Part shown: positions 1 through 7,218 of the stretch, piece by piece
How positions within the stretch are numbered: the first letter of the stretch is position 1
Layout of the letters: each line of letters starts with the position of its first letter
Assembly: GCA_023424215.1 (NCBI GenBank)
Contig: JAFAEC010000164.1
Span: 1-16,428, forward strand
Direction: 5' to 3'
Source of the DNA: Pseudomonadota bacterium
GTDB lineage: Bacteria > Pseudomonadota > Alphaproteobacteria > Caulobacterales > Caulobacteraceae
Length of the DNA: 16,428 nt
Made by a program: the position numbers and the translations under genes
Notes under the pieces: model-generated
The model's input: the letters and a program-made list of their open reading frames with translations, nothing else
Databases searched by the model: none
What the model was told of the DNA's origin: nothing

Positions 1-86
1 GCGCCGCCCAGGGCGCAGCGCAGCGACGAGACCACCTTCTTCTGACGCAGGAAGGCCGTGCGGCGCGAGGTATCGTCACATTCCAC
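1..86 (-). CDS. Possible 5' end of an unidentified leftward gene, cut by the window edge
   Basis: A frame on the minus strand is open from a GTG at 86–84 to the window edge (28 codons). It begins MECDDTSRRTAFLRQ and continues with KKVVSSLRCALGG. Every third codon position from 69 down to 1 is G or C, as in the real genes here, whereas it is mixed above 69. That suggests coding begins about there. There is no clear ribosome-binding site and I do not recognise the peptide. A competing reading is the C-terminus of a plus-strand gene ending SDETTFF at a TGA at 43–45. The GC-rich third positions continue past that stop, which favours the minus reading. Both remain unproven. Confidence 0.3.
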   Translation of the reverse strand, partial: MECDDTSRRTAFLRQKKVVSSLRCALGG

Positions 87-151
87 GATGTCGCGTTTCG
101 GTCTCCGGTATCGTCCCGCGATGTCTCGCTGATCCACCCGGGGATGTCGCG
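69..151. promoter_or_regulatory. Cluster of repeated GGTATCGTC and GATGTC motifs, possible operator region
   Basis: GGTATCGTC occurs at 69–77 and 107–115. Each copy is followed on the plus strand by CGATGTC (86–92 and 119–125), forming an imperfect dyad with ATCG/CGAT cores. GATGTCGCG is repeated exactly at 87–95 and 143–151. The region is less GC-rich than the genes around it and lies just upstream of the possible leftward gene at 1–86. This could be a repeated regulator-binding site, but no known regulator motif is recognised. Confidence 0.3.
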
Positions 152-159
152 CAAGTCGC

Positions 160-175
160 GCCCCGGCGCCGGGGC
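160..175. terminator. Perfect 16-bp GC palindrome directly after the PLP-enzyme stop codon
   Basis: GCCCCGGCGCCGGGGC is a perfect palindrome that abuts the stop codon of the leftward gene at 176–178. It could fold as a short GC hairpin in the transcript and help end the secA transcript. No U-run follows on the minus strand, so it is not a classical intrinsic terminator. It could equally be a chance product of high GC. Confidence 0.3.
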
Positions 176-1345
176 TCAGAGGGTGCGGCCGCAGACCTCG
201 ATCAGGCGCTCCACGTCGGCCTCGTCCTGGTAGAGACCGAAGCCGAAGCGGATCACGTCGTCGCGCACGTCGGTGACGATGCCGGCCTCCAGGAGGCGGG
301 CCTTCCACGCCGCCGCCCGCGGGTGGCGCAGCGCGAGGAAGCGGGCGTGGGCGCTGTCGGCCTCGAGCGGATTGAGGATCTCCGCCTCGGCCAGCCGACC
401 GGCCCGCCCGTCGACGACCGCTGTCTGGAAGGACCTCATCAGGCGATGGGCGTGGGCCGACACGGCGGCGGTGTCGAGGCCGGCCTCGGCCAGCATGCGC
501 CGCACGCCGTTGAAGCGGTACAGGGCGGTGAAGTCCGAGGTCGCGCCCCAGAACCGCCCGCCGTCCTCGCGGTACTGCACCCCGTTCGGCGGCCCGGTCA
601 GGTTGCCGAACTCGGCGAACCAGCCGGTGATCACCGGCCGCGGGCAGAAGCCGTCCGGGGCGTGCATGAAGGCCGCGCCCTCCCCGGCCATGGCGTATTT
701 GTAGCCCCCGCCCAGGTAGAAGACGCGGTCGGCCGCCGCCGACAGGTCGGTCGGCAGGGCCATGAAGCCGTGGTAGCCGTCGACCACCACCCACGGCCCG
801 GCCGGGTCGGCCAGCGCCGCCAGCTCCGCGATGCGGTCGAACACCAGGCCGGTGCGGAAGAACACATGGCTGACCACGATCAGGTCGAAGCCGCCGCCCC
901 GTGCCGCCTCCACGAAGCGGTCGCCGAAGCTCTCGAACGGGTGCAGCGGGATGCGGGTGATCACCGCCTGGCCCGCCTCCTCCCAGCGCTCGCCCTGGCG
1001 CCGGAACGAGTGAAACTCGCCGTCGGTGGACAGGATGCGCGCCGGCTTGCGCTCGATCCCGGAGACGATGCGAAGCAGGAAGTCGTGGGTGTTGGAGGCG
1101 AACACCACCGTGTCCGGCGACGGCAGGTTCAGCTCCGCGGCCACATGCCCCTGCGCCTCCGGCACGACCTCGCCGAAGATGAGGTCCCACTTGCGATCGG
1201 CGAAGTGGTTGGCCTCGACCCAGGCTCGCACCTGGCCGTCGAAGCTGGCGTCCGGCCACAGGTGATGGCTGTGGGCCGCGAAATGCAGCCGCTCGGGGTC
1301 GAGCGACAGGGCGCGGGAGAAGAGGTCCTTGCGCGCCCCGGTCAT
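176..1345 (-). CDS. Kynureninase-like, class V aminotransferase-fold PLP enzyme
   Basis: The 389-aa protein begins MTGARKDLFSRALSLD at an ATG only 2 nt beyond the secA stop, so it is almost certainly cotranscribed and probably translationally coupled. It has the pattern of class V (fold type I) PLP enzymes: VVVDGYHGF with the cofactor-contacting Asp189 and His192, and GGGYKYAMAGEGAAF with the likely Schiff-base Lys216. The G-Y-K-Y surroundings resemble kynureninase, as does the HFAAHSHHLWPD N-terminus. Kynureninase cleaves kynurenine to anthranilate and alanine in tryptophan breakdown, but no other kynurenine-pathway gene is visible, so the substrate is not settled. A cysteine desulfurase role seems unlikely because I see no suitable catalytic cysteine loop. 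Family is confident; exact reaction is not. Confidence 0.85.
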   Translation of the reverse strand: MTGARKDLFSRALSLDPERLHFAAHSHHLWPDASFDGQVRAWVEANHFADRKWDLIFGEVVPEAQGHVAAELNLPSPDTVVFASNTHDFLLRIVSGIERKPARILSTDGEFHSFRRQGERWEEAGQAVITRIPLHPFESFGDRFVEAARGGGFDLIVVSHVFFRTGLVFDRIAELAALADPAGPWVVVDGYHGFMALPTDLSAAADRVFYLGGGYKYAMAGEGAAFMHAPDGFCPRPVITGWFAEFGNLTGPPNGVQYREDGGRFWGATSDFTALYRFNGVRRMLAEAGLDTAAVSAHAHRLMRSFQTAVVDGRAGRLAEAEILNPLEADSAHARFLALRHPRAAAWKARLLEAGIVTDVRDDVIRFGFGLYQDEADVERLIEVCGRTL

Positions 1346-1347
1346 GG

Positions 1348-4242
1348 TCAGACCAGCGCCCCGTGGCAGTGCTTGAACTTGCGGCCCGAGCCGCACGGGC
1401 AGTCGGCGTTGCGCGGGGTGCGCTCCCAGCCGACCGGCAAGGCGTCCACCGGCAGGCGGGCGCGGTCCTCGCCCTGCAGCTGGCCTTCGGGCAGCTGCGC
1501 CGACGGATTGGACATCTCGTTCTCGCCGGTGCCGGGGTTCAGGTGGATCTCCTGGAACTCGGGCAGCTCCATCGGCGGCGGCGCCTCGAAGCGGAACTCG
1601 ACCGTCATCAGCCAGCGGGTGACGTTGTGGCGCAGCTCGTAGAGCAGCGTCTCGAACAGGTTGAAGGCCTCGGTCTTGTACTCGTTCAGCGGATCGCGCT
1701 GGCCATAGCCGCGCAGGCCGATGACGCCGCGCAGGTGGTCCAGGTGGACCAGGTGCTCGCGCCATTGCATGTCGACCATCTGCAGCAGGAACTGCTTCTC
1801 GAGGTTGCGGGTCTGCGTCTGGCCGACCAGCTCCAGCCGCTCGGCGGCGTGGGCGTCGGCGGCGGCGACGATCCGCTCCTCGATCTCCTCGTTGGAGACG
1901 CCCTCCTCGGCGGCCCACTCGGCCAGCGGCAGCTCGAGTCCGAGGGTGTGACGGACCTTCTCGTCCAGCCCCTCGATGTCCCACTGCTCGGCGTAGGCCT
2001 TGGGCGGCATGTGTTTTTCGACGAGATCGGAGATCACGTCGTTGCGGAACTCCGCGACCAGCTCCGACAGGTCCTCGGCGTCCATGAACTCCTGGCGCTG
2101 CTCGAACACGGCCTTGCGCTGGTCGTTCACAACGTCGTCGTACTTCAGCAGGTTCTTGCGGATGTCGTAGTTGCGCTGTTCGACCCGCTTCTGCGCCGTC
2201 TCGACCGCGCGGTTCAGCCACGGGTGGCTGATCGCCTCGCCCTCGGCCACGCCGAAGTTGCGCATGATCGCGTCCAGCCGGTCGCCGGCGAAGATGCGCA
2301 GCAGGTCGTCCTCGCACGACAGGAAGAATTTCGAGGTGCCGGGGTCGCCCTGGCGGCCGGTGCGGCCGCGCAGCTGGTTGTCGATGCGGCGGCTCTCGTG
2401 GCGCTCGGTGCCGAGCACGAACAGGCCGCCGGCGGCCAGCGCCTTCTCCTTCTGGACCGCGATGTCGGCCTTGAACTCGGCCTCCTGGGCGGACTCCATC
2501 TCGGGAGTCACCTCGACGGCCATGTTGCGCTGGTCGAGGCGCCACTTCTGCATCCGCATCTCGAGGTTGCCCCCGAGCTGGATGTCGGTGCCGCGGCCGG
2601 CCATGTTGGTGGCGATGGTCACCGCGCCGGGCAGGCCGGCGTCGGCCACGATGTAGGCTTCCTGTTCGTGCTGACGGGCGTTCAGCACGCTGTGCGGAAT
2701 GCCGCGGCCCGTCCTGATCTCGATGTCGAAATCGTCGTCCTTGAGCGCGTGGTAGGCCTTCTTCGCGGCGGCGCGGACCTTGGGGTCCTCGCTCCGGGCC
2801 TCGGCCTCGAGGTGGGCGTGCTGCGGCTTCAGCGTCTTGATCCGGACCTCGTATTCGTAGGTCTGGAGCAGTTCGGACAGGGTCTCGGACTTCTCGATCG
2901 ACACCGTGCCGACGAGGATCGGCTGGCCGCGCACGTGGCATTCGGCGATCTGGGCGGCGATGGCCCGGTTCTTCTCGGCGGCCGTGCGGAAGATCTCGTC
3001 GTCGTGGTCGATGCGCTGGATCGGCCGGTGCGTCGGCACCTCGAGCACGTCCATCTTGTAGATGTCGAGGAATTCCTGCGCCTCGGTGGCGGCCGTGCCG
3101 GTCATGCCGGACAGCTTCTCGTAGAGGCGGAAATAGTTCTGGATGGTGACCGAGGCCAGGGTCTGGTTCTCGGGCTGGATCTTGACGCCTTCCTTGGCCT
3201 CGATGGCCTGGTGCAGGCCTTCCGACAGCCGCCGGCCCTGCATCATGCGGCCGGTGAACTCGTCGATCAGCATGATCTCGCCAGCGCGGATGATGTAATC
3301 CTTGTCCTTTACATACAAGGTGTTAGCCCGCAGCGCCTGGTTGATATGGTGCACCAGGGTGATGTTGGCGGCGTCATAGAGGCCGGTGGTGTCGGGCGCG
3401 AACAGGCCGCGCTCCTCCATGATCTGCTCGATCCGCTCGGAGCCCTCCTCGGTCAGCAAGGCCTGGCGCTGCTTCTCGTCCAGGTCGAAGGTCGCCTTGT
3501 CCTGGATCAGCTCCTTGATGATCGCGTCGACCGTCACATAGAGCTCGGACCGGTCCTCGGTCGGGCCCGAGATGATCAGCGGCGTGCGGGCCTCGTCGAT
3601 CAGGATCGAGTCGACCTCATCGACGATGGCGAAGTGGTGCGGCCGCTGCACCATCTCGCGCCGGTCGTAGACCAGGTTGTCGCGCAGATAGTCGAAGCCG
3701 AATTCGTTGTTGGTGCCGTAGGTGATGTCGGCCGCGTAGGCCGCCTGACGCTGGCCCTGGCTGAGGCCGTTGACGATCACCCCGACCTCGAGGCCGAGGA
3801 ACCGGTAGACCCGACCCATCCACTCGGCGTCGCGACGGGCGAGGTAGTCGTTGACGGTGATGACGTGCACGCCCTTGCCGAGCAGGGCGTTCAGGTAGAC
3901 CGGGGCCACGGCGACGAGGGTCTTGCCCTCGCCGGTGCGCATCTCGGCGATGCCGCCGTCATGCAGGATCATGCCGCCGGTCAGCTGTACGTCGTACTGG
4001 CGCTGGCCCAGCACGCGCTTGGACGCCTCGCGGGCGACGGCGAAGGCCTCGTTCATCAGCTTGTCGAGGCTTTCGCCCTGGGCGATGCGGTCCCGGAACG
4101 TGTCCGTCATCATCCGCAACTCGCCGTCGGAGAGGGCGGCGTACTTCGTCTCCAGCGCGTTGATCTTCTGGACGCGGCCCATGAAGTCCTTGACCTTGCG
4201 GTCGTTGGATGAGCCGAAAAACTTCTTGGCGATGCCGAGCAT
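1348..4242 (-). CDS. secA: SecA, preprotein translocase ATPase
   Basis: SecA is the ATPase motor that pushes unfolded preproteins through the SecYEG channel. The 964-aa protein is full length (E. coli SecA is 901 aa) and starts with the canonical MLGIAKKFFGSSNDRK. Visible landmarks are the Walker A loop GEGKT at 104–108, the DEVD Walker B box at 208–211 followed by the conserved IDEARTPLIISG, the FDYLRDN segment near 183–189, the second nucleotide-binding domain with TNMAGRGTDI and RGRTGRQGDPG, and a C-terminal zinc-binding SEC-C motif with Cys948, Cys950, Cys959 and His960. The last lets SecA contact SecB and the ribosome. It heads a leftward two-gene unit with the PLP enzyme and is divergent from a periplasmic isomerase gene, a sensible export–folding neighbourhood. 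A TTGACA promoter lies about 170–200 bp upstream, giving a long leader. Confidence 0.99.
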   Translation of the reverse strand: MLGIAKKFFGSSNDRKVKDFMGRVQKINALETKYAALSDGELRMMTDTFRDRIAQGESLDKLMNEAFAVAREASKRVLGQRQYDVQLTGGMILHDGGIAEMRTGEGKTLVAVAPVYLNALLGKGVHVITVNDYLARRDAEWMGRVYRFLGLEVGVIVNGLSQGQRQAAYAADITYGTNNEFGFDYLRDNLVYDRREMVQRPHHFAIVDEVDSILIDEARTPLIISGPTEDRSELYVTVDAIIKELIQDKATFDLDEKQRQALLTEEGSERIEQIMEERGLFAPDTTGLYDAANITLVHHINQALRANTLYVKDKDYIIRAGEIMLIDEFTGRMMQGRRLSEGLHQAIEAKEGVKIQPENQTLASVTIQNYFRLYEKLSGMTGTAATEAQEFLDIYKMDVLEVPTHRPIQRIDHDDEIFRTAAEKNRAIAAQIAECHVRGQPILVGTVSIEKSETLSELLQTYEYEVRIKTLKPQHAHLEAEARSEDPKVRAAAKKAYHALKDDDFDIEIRTGRGIPHSVLNARQHEQEAYIVADAGLPGAVTIATNMAGRGTDIQLGGNLEMRMQKWRLDQRNMAVEVTPEMESAQEAEFKADIAVQKEKALAAGGLFVLGTERHESRRIDNQLRGRTGRQGDPGTSKFFLSCEDDLLRIFAGDRLDAIMRNFGVAEGEAISHPWLNRAVETAQKRVEQRNYDIRKNLLKYDDVVNDQRKAVFEQRQEFMDAEDLSELVAEFRNDVISDLVEKHMPPKAYAEQWDIEGLDEKVRHTLGLELPLAEWAAEEGVSNEEIEERIVAAADAHAAERLELVGQTQTRNLEKQFLLQMVDMQWREHLVHLDHLRGVIGLRGYGQRDPLNEYKTEAFNLFETLLYELRHNVTRWLMTVEFRFEAPPPMELPEFQEIHLNPGTGENEMSNPSAQLPEGQLQGEDRARLPVDALPVGWERTPRNADCPCGSGRKFKHCHGALV

Positions 4243-4298
4243 GGGTGTTCCGAAGGGCGGGCGAGCGGCGAATGGCTCTGGTACGAGGTCCCGGAAGG

Positions 4299-4331
4299 GC
4301 GGCGGTCAGACGCCGCGGAGAGGCCTCGGCG
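4299..4331. other. Overlapping alternative hairpins in the secA leader
   Basis: A perfect 6-bp stem with a 6-nt loop, GCGGCG–GTCAGA–CGCCGC, spans 4299–4316. The right arm can alternatively pair downstream as CGCCG (4311–4315) with CGGCG (4327–4331), so the two structures exclude each other. A further short stem, CCCG–TCA–CGGG, lies at 4348–4358. All sit in the predicted untranslated leader of secA on the minus strand. GC-rich DNA makes such stems common, so function is speculative. Confidence 0.25.
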
Positions 4332-4414
4332 ACGGCGGCCCGCAGCACCCGTCACGGGCGATCGCACGGGGCCGCGCGAACATTCGAAAACCCCTCGACT
4401 TGGGCGCAGGCGGG

Positions 4415-4442
4415 ACTTAAGCACCGGCCTTATCCCTGTCAA
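4415..4442 (-). promoter_or_regulatory. Predicted housekeeping promoter for secA
   Basis: Read on the minus strand there is a perfect TTGACA (plus-strand 4442–4437). After a gap of about 13–16 nt comes GCTTAAGT (4422–4415), which partly matches the Caulobacter housekeeping −10 consensus GCTANAWC. The published Caulobacter spacing between these elements (10–14 nt) fits. Transcription would begin near 4408, leaving a leader of about 165 nt before the secA ATG. It lies in the only sizeable gap in the window. Confidence 0.55.
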
Positions 4443-4481
4443 CGCGAGGGCTATTGCCGCCCGCAGACGGAGCGCGCCCGC

Positions 4482-5417
4482 ATGCGGCCTTCCCGCCTCC
4501 TGATTTCCGCCGTGCTGGCCCTGGGCCTGGCCGTGGCCGCGTGCGGCCGGGGCGGCGGCGACGCCCGCCCGCCGGAGCCCGGCGACCGGGCGGTGGCGAA
4601 GGTGCAGGACGAAACCATCTGGGCGTCGGACGTGAAGCGCGAGGCCGTGGCCCAGGGGCTGGTCGGCGAGGGCGAGCCGCTGGACGTCACCTCCGACCTG
4701 TTCCGTCGCGTGCTCGACGAGGTCATCGACCAGAAGCTGCTCGCCCGCGAGGCCGAGCGGCGCGGTCTCGACAATTCCGCCCTCGCCCAGCGACGCCTCG
4801 AGGCCACGCGCGAGCGCATCCTCGGCGACATGCTGGTGGAGACGGTGGTCAACAACACCATCTCCGAGCGCAAGGTCGAGGAGCTCTATCAGGAGCAGCT
4901 GCGCCTGGCCCGCACCTCCGAGGAGATCCGCACCCGCCTGATCCTGTCGCGGACGAAGGAAGAGGCCGATGCGGTGGTCGGCATCCTCGCCCAGGGGGCC
5001 GCCTTCGAGGCGGTGGCGATGGAGCGTTCCATCGACGAGGCGACCCGCTTCTCGGGCGGGGATCTGGGCTATTCGACGCTCGACGTCATGCCCCAGGCCT
5101 ACGCCAACGCCCTGCGCGACAAGCCCGCCGGCTCGACCGTCGGGCCCTTCCAGACCGAGGGCGGCTGGGCCGTTCTGCGGGTCGAGGACCGCCGCCGCGA
5201 GACCCCGCCGACGCTCGAACAGGCGCGGCCGCAGATCGTCCGCTACCTGACCTACGAGGGCGTGCGCCAGTTGCTCGAGGAGTTGCGCGGCAAGGCCGAG
5301 GTCGACGTGCTGCTGAACGGCGGCGCGGTCCGGCCGCAGGAGCCGGCCTCGGCCCCGGCCGCCCCGGCGGCGGGTGCGACGCCCGTCCCCGCTCCGACCG
5401 CCGCGAGCGCGTCGTGA
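4482..5417 (+). CDS. Lipoprotein parvulin-type peptidyl-prolyl isomerase (PrsA/SurA-like)
   Basis: The 311-aa protein starts MRPSRLLISAVLALGLAVAAC, a classic lipoprotein signal with lipobox V-A-A-Cys21 followed by Gly, so it is probably anchored in the outer membrane facing the periplasm. Residues about 38–145 form a helical SurA/PrsA-like chaperone region (FRRVLDEVIDQKLLAREAE). Residues about 147–237 are a parvulin domain, with IRTRLILSR, GGDLGYSTLDVMPQAYANAL and GPFQTEGGWAVLRVEDRR. The end is an Ala/Pro-rich tail (about 284–311). It would catalyse proline cis–trans isomerisation and assist folding of exported proteins. The frame is open further upstream, but the lipoprotein signal fixes the start. 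Its TGA overlaps the argJ GTG by 4 nt, so it leads the argJ–mutT operon. It is divergent from secA. Confidence 0.92.
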   Translation: MRPSRLLISAVLALGLAVAACGRGGGDARPPEPGDRAVAKVQDETIWASDVKREAVAQGLVGEGEPLDVTSDLFRRVLDEVIDQKLLAREAERRGLDNSALAQRRLEATRERILGDMLVETVVNNTISERKVEELYQEQLRLARTSEEIRTRLILSRTKEEADAVVGILAQGAAFEAVAMERSIDEATRFSGGDLGYSTLDVMPQAYANALRDKPAGSTVGPFQTEGGWAVLRVEDRRRETPPTLEQARPQIVRYLTYEGVRQLLEELRGKAEVDVLLNGGAVRPQEPASAPAAPAAGATPVPAPTAASAS

Positions 5418-6793
5418 ACCGCCCGCCCGCTCCCGGCCGCGGCTCGGCCGGCCAGAAGATCGAACAGGCCATCGAAAAGGCGCTGGACCCCCTCGCCTCG
5501 GCCCTGAAGCGCGCCGCGCCCGGCCGCGCCGCGCCCGCTGCGCCGGGCAAGCCGGGGCTTGAGATCTCTCCCCTCGCCGTGCCCTTCCCCGTCATTCCCC
5601 CGGTCGCCGGGGTCGAGATCGCCACCGCCCGGGCCGGCTTCTACAAGCACGAGCGGGACGATCTGGTGGTGTTCCGCTTCGCCCCCGGAACGACCTGCGC
5701 CGGCGTCTTCACCCGGCACAAGGTCGGCTCCGCCCCGGTGGACTGGTGCAAGCGCCACCTCGGCGCGGAAGGCGGCGGCGCGGAGGTGCGGGCGCTGGTG
5801 GTCAACGCCGGCTGCGCCAACGCCTTCACCGGGAAGGCCGGGGCCGACGCGGCGCGCCGCACCGCCTCGGAGGCGGCCAAGCGCTTCGGCTGCCGCCAGC
5901 GCGACGTGATGCTGGCCTCGACCGGGGTCATCGGCGTGGTTCTCGACGACCGCAAGATCGCCGCCCGCCTGCCCGACGTCGAGGCGGGGATGTCGGCCGA
6001 CAACTGGACCGCGGCCGGCCGGGCCATCATGACCACCGACACCTTCCCCAAGGGCTCGTACGCGGAGTGCGAGATCGAGGGCGTCCGGGTCAAGGTCGCC
6101 GGCATCGCCAAGGGATCGGGCATGATCGCCCCGGACATGGCGACCATGCTGGCCTTCATCGTCACCGACGCCGACATCCATCCGAACGTCCTGCGCGCCA
6201 TGCTGGGCCTGCACGTTCGCACCACCTTCAACAGCGTCACGGTCGACGGCGACACCTCGACCAACGACACCTGCCTGCTGTTCGCCACAGGGGCCTCGGG
6301 CGCGCCGCGCATCGGCCGGGTCGGCGACCGCCGGCTGAAGGATTTCTCGCGCGCCCTCGACCAGGTGATGCTGGACCTCGCCCATCAGCTGGTGCGCGAC
6401 GGCGAGGGCGCGACCAAGTTCGTCAAGGTCACCGTCGACGGCGCGGCCAGTCCCGCCTCGGCCCGCAAGCTGGCCAAGTCGATCGCCGACAGCCCGCTGG
6501 TCAAGACCGCCCTGGCCGGAGAGGACGCCAACTGGGGCCGGGTGGTCATGGCCGTCGGCAAGACCGAGGAGCCGGTCGACCGCGACCGCCTGATGATCCG
6601 GTTCGGCCCCCACGTGGCCGCGATCGACGGGGCTCCGTCGCCGGCCTACGACGAGGCGACGATGAGCGCCTACATGAAGAACGCGGAGATCGACATCACC
6701 GTCGACGTGGGCTCCGGCCGGGCCTCGGCCACCGTCTGGACCTGCGACCTGACCAAGCGCTACGTCGAGATCAACGGCGACTACCGCTCGTGA
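5414..6793 (+). CDS. argJ: ArgJ, bifunctional ornithine acetyltransferase / N-acetylglutamate synthase
   Basis: ArgJ moves the acetyl group from N-acetylornithine to glutamate, recycling acetyl in arginine synthesis; many members also use acetyl-CoA. The precursor cuts itself at a conserved Ala-Thr bond, seen here in GSGMIAPDMATMLAF, giving Thr244 as the nucleophile and new N-terminus of the beta chain. Other family landmarks are VVNAGCANAFTG, LASTGVIG, TTDTFPKG, TVDGDTSTNDTC and GEDANWGRVVMAVGK. At 459 aa it is about 50 residues longer than usual. The extra N-terminus has an amphipathic-looking stretch, GQKIEQAIEKALDPLASALK, then an Ala/Pro linker. The start is a GTG overlapping the previous stop by 4 nt; no ATG, GTG or TTG follows in frame before the conserved ISPLAVPFP core, so the extension seems real. 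Its own stop overlaps the mutT GTG. Confidence 0.97.
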   Translation: MNRPPAPGRGSAGQKIEQAIEKALDPLASALKRAAPGRAAPAAPGKPGLEISPLAVPFPVIPPVAGVEIATARAGFYKHERDDLVVFRFAPGTTCAGVFTRHKVGSAPVDWCKRHLGAEGGGAEVRALVVNAGCANAFTGKAGADAARRTASEAAKRFGCRQRDVMLASTGVIGVVLDDRKIAARLPDVEAGMSADNWTAAGRAIMTTDTFPKGSYAECEIEGVRVKVAGIAKGSGMIAPDMATMLAFIVTDADIHPNVLRAMLGLHVRTTFNSVTVDGDTSTNDTCLLFATGASGAPRIGRVGDRRLKDFSRALDQVMLDLAHQLVRDGEGATKFVKVTVDGAASPASARKLAKSIADSPLVKTALAGEDANWGRVVMAVGKTEEPVDRDRLMIRFGPHVAAIDGAPSPAYDEATMSAYMKNAEIDITVDVGSGRASATVWTCDLTKRYVEINGDYRS

Positions 6794-7200
6794 GCGAGCC
6801 GCTGAAGACCGTCCTTGTCGTCGCCGTCGCCCTCGTCGACGCCGAGGGTCGGGTGCTGATCGCCCAGCGCCCCGAAGGCAAGCAGTTGGCCGGTCTGTGG
6901 GAGTTCCCGGGCGGCAAGGTCGAGCCCGGTGAGCGGCCCGAGGCGGCCCTGGTCCGCGAACTTAAGGAGGAACTTGGGATCGACGTCCGGGAAGCCTGCC
7001 TGGCGCCCTTCGTGTTCACCAGTCACGCTTACGATTCCTTTCACCTGTTGATGCCACTCTACCTGTGCCGACGGTGGTCGGGGACGGTGCAGGCGCGCGA
7101 GCACGCCGCGCTGAAGTGGGTTCGGCCGAACCGGCTTCGGGACTATCCCATGCCGCCGGCGGACGAACCGCTGGTCGCCTGGCTGTGCGACCTGCTCTAG
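6790..7200 (+). CDS. mutT: MutT, 8-oxo-dGTP diphosphatase (Nudix hydrolase)
   Basis: MutT hydrolyses oxidised 8-oxo-dGTP so that it is not built into DNA. The 136-aa protein carries a perfect Nudix box at residues 42–64 (G-x5-E-x7-R-E-L-x-E-E-x-G-I), which binds the metal and holds the catalytic glutamates. MutT-specific features are LIAQRPEGKQLAGLWEFPGGK before the box and ALKWVRPNRLRDYPMPPAD near the end. The start is a GTG in a 4-nt GTGA overlap with the argJ stop, which indicates translational coupling. There is no fused thiamine-phosphate synthase domain, unlike some family members. A nearby Nudix function such as CTP pyrophosphohydrolase cannot be excluded, but MutT is the best fit. Confidence 0.93.
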   Translation: MSEPLKTVLVVAVALVDAEGRVLIAQRPEGKQLAGLWEFPGGKVEPGERPEAALVRELKEELGIDVREACLAPFVFTSHAYDSFHLLMPLYLCRRWSGTVQAREHAALKWVRPNRLRDYPMPPADEPLVAWLCDLL

Positions 7201-7207
7201 CCGCCGG

Positions 7208-7212
7208 GGAGG
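7208..7212 (+). promoter_or_regulatory. Ribosome-binding site of the Flp pilin gene
   Basis: GGAGG lies 6 nt before the ATG at 7219. It is a strong Shine–Dalgarno sequence in the 18-nt gap after mutT, and it supports translation of a short gene that would otherwise be easy to miss. Confidence 0.7.
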
Positions 7213-7218
7213 GGGCGA

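Noticed and set aside
176..2941. A 921-codon frame merging the PLP enzyme with sequence antisense-frame to secA
   Set aside because: The part upstream of 1345 is an out-of-frame read of secA with an Arg/Gly/Pro-rich product; the true gene starts at the ATG at 1345.
1363..4212. A 949-codon open frame antisense to secA
   Set aside because: It mirrors the secA codon pattern in a high-GC genome; the translation is low-complexity (Val/Leu/Gly/His/Asp-rich) with no recognisable motifs, while the opposite strand is a textbook SecA.
4400..4422. TTGGGC / TTAAGC as a rightward promoter for the isomerase–argJ operon
   Set aside because: The 11-nt spacing and weak boxes fit neither the E. coli pattern nor the Caulobacter pattern well; the same bases are better explained as the −10 of the leftward secA promoter.
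4209..4481. An upstream N-terminal extension of the isomerase (open frame back to 4209)
   Set aside because: The ATG at 4482 begins a proper lipoprotein signal peptide; the upstream translation is Arg-rich and would bury it.
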